Below, in pieces: positions 12,129 through 24,841 of a stretch of DNA of 64,000 nucleotides (position 1 is the first letter of the stretch; the number at the start of each line of letters is the position of its first letter). This stretch comes from Cydia pomonella (lineage: Eukaryota; Arthropoda; Insecta; Lepidoptera; Tortricidae). The position numbers and the translations under genes are program-made. The notes under the pieces are model-generated. The model ran no database searches, was not told where the DNA came from, and saw only the letters and a list, made by a program, of their open reading frames with translations. The stretch is taken from NCBI RefSeq assembly GCF_033807575.1, contig NC_084720.1:15011570-15075569 (forward strand). The letters run 5' to 3'.

Positions 12129-12867
12129 ATCTATGTGGAACAACTTATCTCAAAGGTAGAACAACTTACGTTGAAACGGGGCTAAATGCTCCACTCCGAA
12201 ATTTGTCAAAAAATTGCTTCTTTAAGAAAACTGTTGAGATATTAGTAGAAACCAATACAAGGAGACATAACTATCTTTCTAACATTTCGATACCTATATT
12301 AAAAATGAAATCCTTAATTTCTATCTGTTATTTCAAAATCGGAACTTCTAGCCCCGATCCCCCCTACCCATATCAATGCGAGAAAATGAACATGACTCCT
12401 ATTATTTTATATAAAAATCTTATCTGCAATTGAAGCCGAATCCTCAATTCCGACAAAAAATGACATTACCCATATCAGAGAGACATAGGTGTAATAGAAA
12501 TTCTGACATTATGTATTTTTGATCCCGTTTTTGTGACAAGCAAGGGAAAAAAAATATTCAATAAAAAAATATTACGTTTGCCTCTCTATTAATGTCTCTC
12601 TATCGCACTTATATGGAAGAGCGATAGACTTTACCGTTCCGTTCGCTACGACGCAAACGATTAGCATCTTGGCTAGGCACTCAGTGCGGTAGGTACCATT
12701 GTAGAAATACGCCATTTTAGATCAGCATTGCACTAAACGGATTCTATTTTGACGACGGCATAAAATAGATTCCATAAACGTCTTGACTGTGCCCCAATAA
12801 TAGATTGCCCTCTATCTGTAAACGCGAAATAACGCTAGGTTTACACGAGTTTAGTAGTAGTATCGAG

Positions 12868-12931
12868 CTTCGAATCGAGCCGTAAGTCCCACAGTAATTT
12901 GTTACTGTGGGACTTACGGCTCGATTCGAAG
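12868..12931. repeat. Perfect 30-bp hairpin with 4-base loop
   Basis: Cttcgaatcgagccgtaagt plus ten more bases (12868-12897) is the exact reverse complement of 12902-12931, with loop tttg. Weaker pairing continues outward (gtatcgag / gagatac). Confidence 0.9.
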
Positions 12932-13484
12932 AATGAGATACGATAACGATAAGTTCTGGTTTAGATAAGTTCTTGTTTAGATATCGTTTGTATGTCGTAT
13001 AATTGACAGAAGCAGCTCGATTCGGGCAACCAATGTCACTTTGACGTTAGAAATATCGTAGATAGATCTTATAGGGATCACAGCGGAATCGAAATAAACG
13101 TCAATTTTGACATGTCATTTAGTTATCGATCTTTTAAAGATCTTTCCAAGATCTTAAACGTGTCTTAATCATTCTTCGAATCGGGCCGTTAGTCAATTTG
13201 TGTAATAATGTCCTATAATATTTATTTTATTTACCTACTAAGCTCATGTAAACCTAGCCTAAAGCGCACAGAATCGATAGCGAATGGAGCCGACATGTCA
13301 ACGTCTGCATGTCAAGCACGCGGCGTTGGATACAAATCTGTCAATTTACATAACAAACCGATGCAAAATATAAACTCGCTGGCGAAAATTCCAAAACACG
13401 GCTGTCAAAAACAAAAACTGCAAAATACATCGAAAATCTTTAGTAACATGAACTGAGATAGATATACTAAAGAAAAAATGCCAT

Positions 13485-13565
13485 AGCTTTCCGGTGGCCG
13501 AGGCCGGAATCGAACTCGCGTCTTCAACTTACCCGGCTAACGTCCTGACCATTGGAATCCCGATC
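13485..13565 (-). repeat. tRNA-like SINE fragment
   Basis: Reverse strand: gattccaatggtcaggacgt ... cgcgagttcgattccggcct, with a B-box-like gagttcgattcc. Only the head and start of the tail are present. Confidence 0.45.
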
Positions 13566-13613
13566 GTCAAATTTTATTATTATCTGTCATTTATTCAGTT
13601 TATAAATTGTATA

Positions 13614-14180
13614 AACGGTCACTAACGACCGAACGAACTCTCTAACTATTCTATTCTAGGGTCACTAACGAGAGGGTCCTGGAAATCGCGCAGCTTCCTA
13701 GCATCACTGCCCTGCTCAAACAGAGGCGCTTGCGGTAGCTAGGGCATGTGCAACGTATGGACAGCACTCGCTTGCCTAGGCAGATCATGTTAAGCCAGAT
13801 AGCATTTCAAAAGCGTCGCATTGGACGGCCCTTGCTGCGTTTTAAAGACTGCGTGAAACGCGACATGGTCTCTTTTGACATCGATAGGGACACTTGGGAG
13901 GATCTCGCGTCAGGTCGTGATGGATGGAGGGGTGCCATCGCGAAAGGTCGTGATATTCACGACAACGCGTGGTTCCAAGACCTAGCCCGAAAACGCGCGA
14001 AGTGGCACAACCCACCTGAAGTTGTTGCCGACATGGCTCCCTCCTTTAGCTGTCACAAATGTGGTCGCAAATGCCGGTCCCGCTTTGGCTTATACAGCCA
14101 CGAGAGACGTTGTCCCTCACATACAAACGCTGCATAAAATCATCTGTCAAGATGTTAAAGGCCTTATGATGATAATGATG
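13614..14180 (+). mobile_element. LINE 3' fragment with C2H2 C-terminus and 12-bp TSD
   Basis: The frame reads LPSITALLKQRRLR-stop-LGHV, then RRIGRPLLRFKDCVKRDM, DTWEDLASGRDGWR and a zinc-finger-like CHKCGRKCRSRFGLYSHERR with a final C. It stops at 14135-14137. The TAG at the expected Trp of RRLRWLGHV disables it. The 3' end is (gatgat)n-like. ATAAATTGTATA occurs at 13602-13613 and 14181-14192, a perfect 12-bp target duplication. Confidence 0.85.
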
Positions 14181-14258
14181 ATAAATTGTATACGAGTCTA
14201 GTAACGTGACAATTTAAAACACAAATCAAAAAAATATTTTGTGAAATACTTAGATATT

Positions 14259-14430
14259 TATGGTTCCGTACCCAAAGGGCTACTAAGACTCCGCTGTCCG
14301 TCCGTCCGTTTGTCCGTCTGTCACCAGGCTGAATCTCATGAACCGTGATATGTTGCCGCTATAACAACAAATACTGAAAAGTACGGAAACCTCGATGGGC
14401 AAGTCCAACTCGCACTCCGGTTTTTTTTCC
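14259..14430 (+). repeat. Deleted copy of a 'ttccgtaccc...tccgtccgtccg' repeat
   Basis: It begins atggttccgtacccaaaggg, has a run of tccg/tctg units (14296-14322), and ends gcaagtccaactcgcac, ccgg and a T-run. It is a short internal-deletion version of a familiar lepidopteran repeat and carries no gene. Confidence 0.6.
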
Positions 14431-14723
14431 CTAGTTTTAACATTTTGAAGTGAATAGAAATGTCTTGGGTGCACCCGCACGTTTTTTGCGTTCCCCGTTG
14501 AAGATGTTAGTTATGTCCGGTCCAGTTTTTAATTCAACGACTGAACGTAGACCTCGTGTAGGGTCTGGATAGCTGGTCGGTTTGTTTGAGTAATCCAGTT
14601 TAAATTATTCAGAAAAACAATGAAGACTGTGTCCGAAACAATAAATTGACACACATATAGAGATTAAGAGAGTCTCAAAGACTGCTAAAACTAAGAGTTT
14701 TTTTCCGGAGTCTAGCAAAAAAA

Positions 14724-15028
14724 GCGTCGGTAGCCTAGTGGTAAGGGCGTGCATCTTTTAATCTGGAGATCGCGGTTTCAAACCCCGGCTTGTACCAATG
14801 AGTTTTTCGGATCTTATGTACGAAATGTCATTTGACATTTACCAGTCACTTTTTGGTGAAGGAAATTCTCGTGTTAAAACCGAACTTATTCCAATAAGAC
14901 CCAGTTTCCTCTCTAGTTTAGAAGTTAAGATTGCAGTCACTTTCGTAAAAACAAGTGCCTACGCATTTACATAGGATTACTTTGCCTGGGGTCCGGCTCC
15001 ATTGAGTGAAAGATGATGAGTCAAGCAA
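14724..15028 (+). mobile_element. tRNA-headed SINE, full-length but diverged
   Basis: It starts aaagcgtcggtagcctagtg, has tttcaaaccccggcttgtac as its B-box region and aatgagtttttcgg in the body. It ends ctggggtccggctcc and gatgatgag. Same family as 2.8 and 35.2 kb, with several small deletions. Confidence 0.8.
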
Positions 15029-16094
15029 AAAGATATGCTGATATATTTAACACTTGCTCGGTTATCGCGTAAGTTAGTCGAGTCCAGATAACATAGACCG
15101 AAGATACCCCCATTTTGTTATCCATCAGGGATCTTGGGTGATGGTCGGTCGGTATAACATGGGTTTGTACAACACAATATGACAGGATAAGTCGGAAATA
15201 TGTAGGGAAGGATGGAAAGGGTCCTTATTAAGGGTGTCGGCCGTTGCTTACCACGCATAGACTCAGTATCATGAAGCGTTTAGTAAAACTCGCGGAAGCC
15301 ATAGATGCGTTTTCATACTTGTAAAATCGCCGCAGTTGCAATAATCTGTTGGTGCAGCCATGGCTCCTCCTTTCCGACGGGTCGGAAGCCGGTGTTGCGA
15401 AGGTGGTTTTACATGTTTCGTCTAGTAGAATTGATCTGTGGGATCTGAATCTAGGACGCTATTCGGACTACGAGGTAAACTACCCGTGAATATTCACCTC
15501 CCGCTTACACAATTTATGGGGTAAAGGAAATGAGTTATTTACTGAATATTGCCTTTCGCTAAGAAGCATAAGTTGGAGCTGAACTTATTTTCATGTATAA
15601 ATATTTAAAGGAGGGCATTCAGAAACATATTATTAATTTATAGGGGGGGGGGGGTCACCAAATGGCGGGCCGCGGTCCGCTCCCGGACCGTCGACCTATA
15701 TTATTTTTTGGCTTATGTAATAAATTCAAGTAGAAACAGACCGCGGGCATTTTATTTTAAAAACCGGACCCCGGAAGAAACTGATTGGTGACCCCTAATT
15801 TATTATAAACTTTTGTCAAATAAAAAAAAACATGTGTCCCTATCTGTCATTTTCACATATATTTGTTAGTAAGAGGTAAAATTTGAGGTTTGTACGAGGT
15901 TGCTATGTTTTAAGAATAAGCGGGTAGTCTCTACTACACTAATGTAAACTTATTTAAAAAGGAATCATATATTTTAAATGTTAGGTTGGACTTGTTACAA
16001 AAGTTAACCATATAATTTAAATAAATGTTATTACTAAATAATTTTACCTATTTGCGATGTTCTTGTTGTATATATGTATTAATGAATATGTGGG
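15029..16094. other. No gene; 13-base G run
   Basis: A G homopolymer at about 15642-15654 is followed by cggtccgctcccggaccg. No coding or known repeat end otherwise. Confidence 0.4.
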
Positions 16095-16232
16095 ACACCG
16101 AGTTTTGCTCGGAAAACATAAAAACTCAAAAATGCGCGTTTTTCCAGAGATAAGATCGAAATATACTTATAGATTGATTTTTGCCCGGATACTTATATAT
16201 ACAAAAATTGCTCGTTTAAAGGTATAAGATAC
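16095..16232 (+). repeat. 'tgcgcgttttcccagagataaga' repeat, copy 1
   Basis: Acaccgagttttgctcggaa, aatgcgcgtttttccagaga and aattgctcgtttaaaggtat. It matches the 58.7 kb copy with an internal deletion. Confidence 0.65.
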
Positions 16233-17094
16233 ATCAACAATATCTGTCATAATCATCGATATTGAAAACTTTGGTGATACCAACAACAAAACAAAAAGTT
16301 TATGAAACATTCCAACGTGTTGACGCCCATCCAAAAATAAATTGTCAAAAGTTTACGTAAAACTCAATTAACTTTTCATATTCTCGGCTAACTTTCCACA
16401 CGCGATATTTCCCTTATATTATAATATATGACGGTAACTAACAACTAACTAACTTCTGACGAAGCATAACTATTTAGTTTCGACCCTCGATAATGTTGAT
16501 TCGCGTTTCAGCCAGAGAAGTGTTTCCTCAAAAGGCCGCTAGGGGATTGCTCGCAATCACTACCCTTGTGTCTGTTTATTTAAAAAAGGCCTCAAGTCCA
16601 TGACGATTACATAGCTTATACGACCTTTTTAAGTAAATCTTGTGGCTAGAGAAGTGATATTTAACATTAGAAAAGATATATCAGCATCTCCATTGAGTCG
16701 GAGCTAAGTGAATTTCGTGAGTGCGCGGTTTTCACAACATTGTGATGTTTGGGAGTTTTTGTAACTCATTCATAGGGCAGTATTATAGGAAAACAATTGC
16801 GAGTAAAGTCCAGCAGAAGTTATTTTACTTATGCGTTTTTATTAAGACTGTACTTTTTGTAATATCAACTTTTTCTTAGAAATATTTATTTATATATTGT
16901 GCATTACATGTAATGAATACAGATGTTATAAACAATTTTTGTTCTCTGTAACATGTCTTGCGACGTGCAATGATTATGGTTACCTAGCAATACGATTAGA
17001 AATATTTTACATTTTCACTATATATTATAATACTCTATAAGTTTTAATTAATAGTAATAATAATCAATAGGTAATTCTATAACTTAATCATTAA

Positions 17095-17405
17095 TTTGTC
17101 ATAGTGGCCATCATAAATTCATGTATATCGTAATAACATTTATCTTTTAATACGTTATTTGACCTTATCTTAAACGTCGACAACTGTTCTTTTATGAGCA
17201 AATTCGGTAATTTGTTAAACAATTTAGGGGCCATTATGTAGATGGTATTTGTATAATAGCCTGTTTTTGAAATACATATATATTCCTTATCAGTGTGATA
17301 TAGGTAGCCAGGACATAATTTTGTTTACTTGGCTGTCTGTATGCATGTTGTAGAACGAATCTTTTTTGTGGTTAAAACATGAATGTCTATCTTGGTTAAT
17401 AGTGA
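17095..17405 (-). mobile_element. Degenerate CR1-like LINE C-terminus
   Basis: The minus strand reads TKIDIHVLTTKKIRSTTCI, a stop, HTDKEYICISKTGYYT, NTIYIMAPKLFNKLPN, LLIKEQLSTFKIRSN, then NVLKDKCYYDIHEFM and a stop. KLFNKLP...FK...LL..K.YY...EF is the standard C-terminal end of CR1/Daphne-type LINE ORF2. It has at least one internal stop. Confidence 0.7.
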
Positions 17406-19287
17406 GTTTTACGTATTATATTATTTCTGACTTATATCTTGTACAAAATTTACATCCGTAATTACGGTAAAGATCAAAGTCTTTCTTCCTTGCCCAAAAT
17501 TTTAATGTGTTCAAATTTAAACTGTCGTGGGACATACTGAAAAAGAAAAAAATAACCTATGCTCTCCGAAAAATGTCGGGCGAGTGACTAAAACACTTGA
17601 GATTAAACCGTTAAATTCTAAAGTGTTTTTGCAATAAATTACCTTGTATCTCCATTGTTAAATTCTGCGTAAAGTTTTTATTTTTGATTCACTGCTAACA
17701 GACCTTTATATTGAAGTGTAGGTAAGTAAGTAGAACAACCTCAACATTTGATATAATCCTCCATTTTGAACTTAGTTGAAAGCAAAACTCATACTTACCT
17801 TTCATGCGAATAGAGGCTTCATCCTTAACAAAACAACTTGTAATACACTTGGTTCTATAGAACTCCGTAAACTTTCAGCACTGAATAGAACCATGTCTTT
17901 GTAGCGCTTTAATGTAGCAAACACGTTTTGTAAAATGTAACAGCGGAGTTGCCAAGCCCGCTGTAGTGCGGCAAAGTTCTATCACAGTTTTAGACAGATG
18001 ATGCACTGAGGAAAACAGCTTGGGATTCCCAAGCGATATATGTACTTACCTATATTGTCAACTTATTTACCCCTAATTCATAAAACTAAGCAAACCTTTG
18101 TTAAATTTTGTCCCTTTCTTACAAACACAAACATCAAAAGGACAGACAACGACAATCAACTATGAAGGGTTTGTTGGACTTGACAAGCATTTACGAATAA
18201 CGCCATAATAATATACGGTACGGTTTTTACCTTCCTTGTGGTCTTCGGATTGAGCAGACATTAGACGAATAGCTTTGCACATCGTTAGAAGCTTGAACCA
18301 CGACAGAAAGGTTCTTGAGAGCCGTACGTACCCGAAGACGCAGCATATTACTTGTAGGTATTCCTAAGTAATGAGTTTCTATCTTCTATCTTTGGATAAA
18401 ATTTTATGAGGAGGATTATGTCCGTCAATGGAAATTTTTCTAGCTTTACTCTTGTTGCCGAGGTTTTTAAAGAGACTGTCTTTATAAGAAGGATTAAACG
18501 GGTTTTTAAAGCATCAGTAACGTTCTGGTAGTTTGGAGTTTTATAATTAAAGGAAAAATTCACCACTTCGGGCAAGAGTCTGCGACCTTTTGGAACACAG
18601 GTCCAATCATGCAATCATTCTTGACCAAATTGAATAACTAAAGCTTGACCAGAAGAGTGATTTTTTCCATTCCTTCCTGATTTGTTTCACACCTAAGGGA
18701 CGGCATTCCAGTTTTTTTTTTCTATTTAGAAAATTTTAGTATCATTAACAGACGTATATACTTAGTTAAAAAATAAATAAAGGTAAGTTGGGAGTTGTAA
18801 GCGCCTATAATCTAGTCATCACTTTTTATTAGACGGGCTTGTTTTACACAGAAATTAAGAACATTAATATTATGATAAAGTTGTTCCGTTCTGACTGTGC
18901 TCGAAACTTTAGACCTTAATCTAACTTCAAACACGGCAAAGGCTAAATGTGATGACATTTCTAGAACTTGCTCGTTGCGAATCAAACTACTGCACTTACT
19001 ATAACGCGCAGTTACCGTTAAACAGTTTATGGTTCTTGCAGTTTGCTCTCATAATTAGATGTCGGCTTTAGAGAGCTTTCAAAGAAACATTTTATGTCTA
19101 TGTTGCGATATGTTTGTGTACTCATCGATGTGTGTGTTCAGTTGAAGTGAAAGATTATGTTTACATTTTTCACCTTATTACAAAGGAGTAAGGTCCAAAC
19201 GTGTAAATATATCTTTGACGTCGAATGTACGTTCTTAAGGGCAATAAGTTGAAAATAGGTACTTCAGCCTAACCGTGGCAACGTTGT

Positions 19288-19432
19288 AAGGGCCTTGCGA
19301 TTGGTGGGCGAGTTGAAAGCCAAGCGAACGCAGCGATCTCGCCGCGAGTGCACAACGATTTCGCTGCGTATTGACATACTCGCTCGCTTCACTTTTAACT
19401 CGCTCACAAATCGCAAGTGTGATAAGGCTCTA
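19288..19432. repeat. MITE-like inverted repeat
   Basis: Agggccttgcgattggtggg then cgagttgaaag pairs with cttttaactcgctcacaaat then cgcaagtgtgataaggctc. A partial relative (cgctcgcaaatcgtcagtgt, aatagggccc) is at 7.88-7.92 kb. Confidence 0.6.
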
Positions 19433-19848
19433 AAAGAATAGTTATTCACTGGAATAGACAAACGCACATAGATACAATACACCGACATTTTTGAACTTTC
19501 CGTCGGTTTTTCTGTTGAACTTTCCCGCTTCGTCCCGAGACTTTTTTGTTTTTTGTGCATTCATGTTGTTTAAAGGGTAATATTGATAGCTTTTTACACA
19601 TTGAACTAAAGTGGAATTTGTGCAGCTTTTTACACATTGAACTAAAGTGGAATGGCGAAATCATCATAAATTTGATAGAAGCCATCACTTAAGAGAAGAA
19701 AAACACGTCGTTTCGTCATCATGTTGCTAATCGAACTGAAATATTGTCAATATGTACGCAATCTACCGCCGTCAGAATGAGGGAACTACATTCGACGCGA
19801 ATTGGAGCGTGTCCATTTTATATGAAATACTTAACTTTATTCTGAGGC

Positions 19849-19932
19849 CGTGTTTAAGCGGCTTTCGACATACGCGTGTATTTGTAGAAATGTCTAAAAA
19901 TAAGCGCGTATGCCGAAAGCCGCTTAAACACA
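19849..19932. repeat. Palindromic element, ~33-bp arms
   Basis: Tgtttaagcggctttcgaca at 19851 recurs inverted as tgccgaaagccgcttaaaca ending 19930. Both strands give similar short ORFs only because the arms are copies. Confidence 0.8.
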
Positions 19933-20327
19933 GCGGTTGTATATACTTAATCAATTTTCTTCGATGATCATATCTTAGATTAGTTTTATATAATTTAAAT
20001 ATAATGCTTATATGTACTCTTACTTATTCGTACTCATTAGATTTGATAATAAGTAAGGTGACGAGGTTCCGGATCGGGACGTATAGATGTTTATGTACTG
20101 AATTAGAACATGTTCCGAAAGGTTAGATAATCCAGTTCGGGACAGAATAGTGTCACGTATTTTGTAATGCTCTCTAACTAACCGAAACTAGAAGCTAAAC
20201 TCTAACTAATCCAAATACTTGAAATTGTTGAGTAATTCCGAAAATGTACTCTATTTTGATGAAACTAAGGGTTTACTCAACATTTTGAAGTATTTGTATA
20301 TTAGTAGGTATTATATTGCTGCACTGT

Positions 20328-20812
20328 TTAAGGGGCTCCCCGGCGCCAATGACCTTCGATCTGAATCCCTTTGTTTTCTTATGGTTTTTGTAGCTTATCA
20401 TATTAACAGCAACGGCTTTAAGCAATATACATAGTATCCTATATTTAATTTAAAGTTCATTGTCTTTGAGATATTTGGCATCAAAGTTGAACAATTTTTG
20501 GCCAAAAAGTGTTAGAGTTAGGGTTTTCTGGTCATAACTCTTAGATTATTTAGTTTAAAATTTAAATCTCTGACCAGTTTTTAGAGACATCAAAGACGAG
20601 CCCAAATATGTCGATTTCGTATACTTATGTCAGATTCTTCACACATGTATAAAAAACATAAAAAAAGTATTCATTTCTTTCAAAATCCGGCAGACAAGAA
20701 TGGAGATAAAAGATTGAAGACCGATAGCCGATTATCTTATTTGTAGTGCAAGTGCAAGAGTAACGGCTCAAAACTTGTCAAAAATCGATGAAAACTGCGG
20801 GTAGCCCCTTAA
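20328..20812. mobile_element. TTAA-flanked non-autonomous DNA element
   Basis: TTAA at 20328-20331 and 20809-20812 bound a 477-bp unit with short inverted ends GGGGCTCCCCG and (inverted) GGGGCTACCCG. TTAA target choice points to piggyBac-type mobilisation. There is no transposase ORF. Confidence 0.65.
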
Positions 20813-21664
20813 CCACCGAAGTACATACCGTGATAATGTTATCTATTACAATTATAATTATACTGTAATATTTATGTAAGAACGACTCAAAAATAATGGA
20901 CCAAAAATTAAAGAATTTTATTACGTCACATTGTTATAGGCAAAAACATAACCACTATGTAATACGTTAAGTCTCTTTTAATGACCTGATACTACGCGAG
21001 CTATTTTCGACCTTACAACTTGTTATTAGAGTTGAATTTTCCGTTTAGTTAATTCGGTGTAAAATACGTTGCGCAGTATTTTTTATGAACGTTTTACTAT
21101 TTCAGCCCATAATAAATAACGTTTAAAGCTAAGTTATGTAGTATGCAACTTAAGTAAAGCCATTTCGTGGTTTTTACAACTCGCCTATATAATATTAGAT
21201 ATAATTTACGAATTTAAGTCGCCTACTTGAGAGAGTAAAAGTCGACTTTAGCATCAATCTAAAACTGCTAAGTATCGCTATTAGGTACTTTTTTGTATTT
21301 TTATTATTGAATCGCTTGATAATTTGGAAAATAGGTCATATGAAAGACAAAAGCATTTTCTTAATGTATGCGTGGGTACGCAGCGGTCAGAAATACTATA
21401 ATACTAGAGTGAAACCGGTTCGTGAATTACAGCGACGATACCACAAAGAGCACTGATAAGTCACATTGTAGGTAATGTTGGGAAGGGCCTTAAATGACTT
21501 GACCTAGATACTCGTAACGTGATATCGCTGATTTCACTCACATGTGGGGCACGTTTCGGCTCGAATGGTGTGAGGTGTTGAAATGTCCTTCAAAGTGAAC
21601 CCATATGTAAGTATGGAGTTAATGACGATAGCTTAACAGAAAATAAAGAATAACGGCCTAATCA

Positions 21665-22100
21665 CATTCAATACTCCTCGATTTAGATCCCGTGCTCCTA
21701 AGAACTTCGCCGTTCAGGTCTACAGAAATAATACCTCTTTTTACAATCCAATCGTCAGAATGTGTCGTGAGTTCAATGATTTGGTATTCAAAAGTAGAAA
21801 AATTGACATTTTCGACTCACGGCTGGCAGTATTCAGGAGGCAGGTTGTTAGGGTTCTCAGCCGTCATACTTCACAATTATTAGTATTAGTAGTTAAAATT
21901 ATTTATGTTATTCTGTAATTTAGTTTAGTTTAGGATATTTTTTTATAATTTTAAGATAGTTATTGCTCGTTGTAATTTTATCTCGCTGTGCATGCTTATT
22001 TTGGATGGCATTCTTATATAATACCTACTTTTCTATAAATTGTACAAAAAAAATGTTGCCTGTTTAGTGTGCCTTTTAAATAAAATCAAATAAACTAAAA
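21665..22100 (+). mobile_element. LINE 3' end (RT C-terminus and 3' UTR)
   Basis: The frame RSRAPKNFAVQVYRNNTSFY, NPIVRMCREFNDLVFKS, RKIDIFDSRLAVFRRQVVRV and LSRHTSQLL is the familiar C-terminus of a LINE ORF2. A T-rich 3' UTR follows, ending aaataaaatcaaataaac. It is truncated at the 5' end near 21660. Confidence 0.7.
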
Positions 22101-22121
22101 TTCGAACAATGTTTTTAAGAG

Positions 22122-22255
22122 ATCAGTACGGTATGATATCGATATATCATTGTCAAAACTGACATTTCTTCAAATAAAAACGTCACTTTTGACACTGATG
22201 GATCGGTATGGTACCGTAGTAAAATCTTAGAAGCATTTTTCGAATTGGGCCGTAA
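22122..22255. repeat. Palindromic repeat, copy 2
   Basis: Cattgtcaaaactgacattt and aaaacgtcacttttgacact form the centre. It ends ttcgaattgggccgta, matching the cgaatcgggccg marks at 5.08 and 13.18 kb. Confidence 0.6.
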
Positions 22256-22729
22256 CTATTAAATTAAAAGTTGTAATAACCGTCTACACAAGATAGCCGA
22301 TACTCCTCAAACTGCTGGATCAATATTCATCAAACATAGCCAAGAACTACTGCAAGGAAACTCGCTTTTATGTTCAAAAACCGCATCGAAATCGGTCCAT
22401 AAGTTTGAGAGCTACGATGCCACTAACAGAACAGATATTGGAGTCGAACGTATAACACTTCTCTATTTGCGTCGCGGATCAAAAATCGAATTACAAAAGC
22501 ATTACCATCTGTAATTATTTCACATTAGATTGACTTGATTGGTAGTTTATTATTTCTAAAGCCTGTGATACTGATCTAACATGGATCTGACATAATTCCA
22601 ATATGAGATGGTTCCAATTTCCTTTAGAGGACCTGCTGAATTGCGCATTATGTCAACCTTCAACCAAAAACATAAATTTTGACACTGATAGATCAGTATC
22701 AGGTCAGTATTAGATCAGTATCATATTGG

Positions 22730-24540
22730 AATGGGATTTATTTTAGTAACTAAAACTGGAATTGATCTGTGTTACATTATGTATTAATTAATGAATAAAA
22801 CACCATCAGGTTTCTTAATCTAGTTCAGAGTGTAATTATAATAAGTATGATTGCGTATAATTACACTTAAACTCTTATAATTACATTACATTTCAATGGT
22901 GTAAGTGTAAATACGCAAAATAAAGAATTACTGTGTTAGATGTATTCAATAGTGTGTGATAGCGAATACAAAAGTTAAATTCACATTTTATTGCTATTTT
23001 ATCTAAGTAGACAGCAAAAATATATTCGTGAATTCGATCCATAATCATAAAATTTCATTATTTCCATTGTTAACGAAATTTACCTTTACTAAAAGCTTTT
23101 AGATATATCGCCAGCCGATCGTAAGATCAAGCAAATCGTAATGTTCCGGTGTATTGTTTTGACGGTAGGCACATTAAATAGATAGGTAGGATAGATTCGT
23201 TAGTTTGCTTCAGATGCCCGAAGGGCAAACTGTCCAGAAATAGTACGCGGGGCTCCGTCACCTCAGGGATTGAAATTTGAAGTTTCACAAAATACCTAGG
23301 GATTTCACGATTTGCCTTATCTTACGATCGATCGCCAACAGATATACCTACTACAGCTTTTAGCCTAAAAGTACATATAGTACAGGCCAATTTTTATTTG
23401 CGAAATTTGTAATTTAAGTATTAATTTTTTTATTAACCCAATGACGTCCCCTGACTAGATAGCGTAAGCTTGCCAAGGTTCCTATTTTATTATACGTAGA
23501 TTACAAGTGAATTGATTCAACATCAAGCTAAGTCCAACCTTCATTAAGAAGAGGTCGGCCCTTTACGTTAACTTGGGTACTTAACCAACTCGTCAAAGGA
23601 AGGTTACGATTTAAGGCAAATTACGAACAGAGGGTGTGTATGGCTATAATTTGAAAGGGTAGAAATACAGTGGAACAGAGAAGTGGAATAATAAGGGGCA
23701 TCCACATATCACGTCACAGCAACAGAGGGGTAGTAGAGAATCGAATCGTTTTTTTTTTTCGAATTATTAGCGATTTCAGAACAAACAATATGTACCCTAA
23801 GACAAGAGACCGATTCAGATTCACCAACTTGTTATGGTTTTGAACTGGTTATGATACGACCTTTACGATGTTCTTGATGATTGGCCGGTTTTTATAAAAT
23901 TAATAGTGAAACCTGATTTTTAACAAATATAGACATTCCTGGACGGATTCTACTCAGAATCGACAGCATTCTACAATCTACCATTAAAAAAAGATCTTCC
24001 AAAATTTCCGTTCCATTACGTCACGTTTTAGTATGAACATTTTTTTTTCACTTGTATTGGCGTGACGTAGCGGAAACTACAATGTCCTTAAAAATTATCG
24101 TGAAATAATTTGGGACATTTTTTGCATCAGGATTGAATATGCTTGTGATTCTGAGTTGAAAGAACCCAAAAAACAGCGGGATCTGTGAGTATTAAGTCTT
24201 CAATATTTTTTTTTTAAATATCTCAGGCGCCCATCTCACGCGCGACTTATTCACTTCATTTCGCAACACCATTCAGCTTAATCGATCTTCAAGGTCGTAT
24301 GAAAATCAATTTCCTATCAAGTAAATCAGAATCGGACTCCAAGTTTTTAACGAAGTAGCACCGATTTAGCTTTACGTCCCAATTTGTGTAACAGAGAAGA
24401 AAGATCTAATAATACAGCTGTCTCAGCACGGATGTACTCGTAATACGGCCAGTATGCACGTACCGCTGACTTCAGTGTTCGCGCGTTATGGAGGCAAACT
24501 TGCTAACGACATTTAAGGAACAATGTTCAGTGCTGGAACA
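22730..24540. other. No gene recognised
   Basis: AT-rich sequence with short chance frames only. A loose palindrome at 22575-22735 (gatctaacatggatctgac / gatcagtatcaggtcagtat) precedes it. Confidence 0.4.
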
Positions 24541-24544
24541 ACAT

Positions 24545-24705
24545 AATTGATCAAAATTGTGGCAGGGGTTTTGTAATAGTAGATTGCTAACCAAGGGACG
24601 AAACATACTCATTTATGCCGAGGTAGTTACACAGATTGTTAACCAAGGGCAGAAAGGCACTCATTTCTGCCAAGGTACTATGGTGCTCGAACGCAGTGGG
24701 ATCGC
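24545..24705 (+). repeat. Imperfect tandem repeat upstream of the RT ORF
   Basis: Gattgctaaccaagggacga...ctcatttatgccgaggta is repeated as gattgttaaccaagggcaga...ctcatttctgccaaggta about 55 bp later. Function unknown. Confidence 0.55.
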
Positions 24706-24841
24706 CAATAGTCCGAAGCTCAAATGATGCCTTTCACCCGAGTAAAACAATCTTTTTTTCATTTCGAATACGAGGTAAGCAAAATATTTACATCGGTTTT
24801 ATTAAATGATGATAATGACATGACTAATTATAATTTTTATA

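Noticed and set aside
13208..13456. 82-codon plus ORF
   Set aside because: No family match and no splice or promoter context; consistent with chance.
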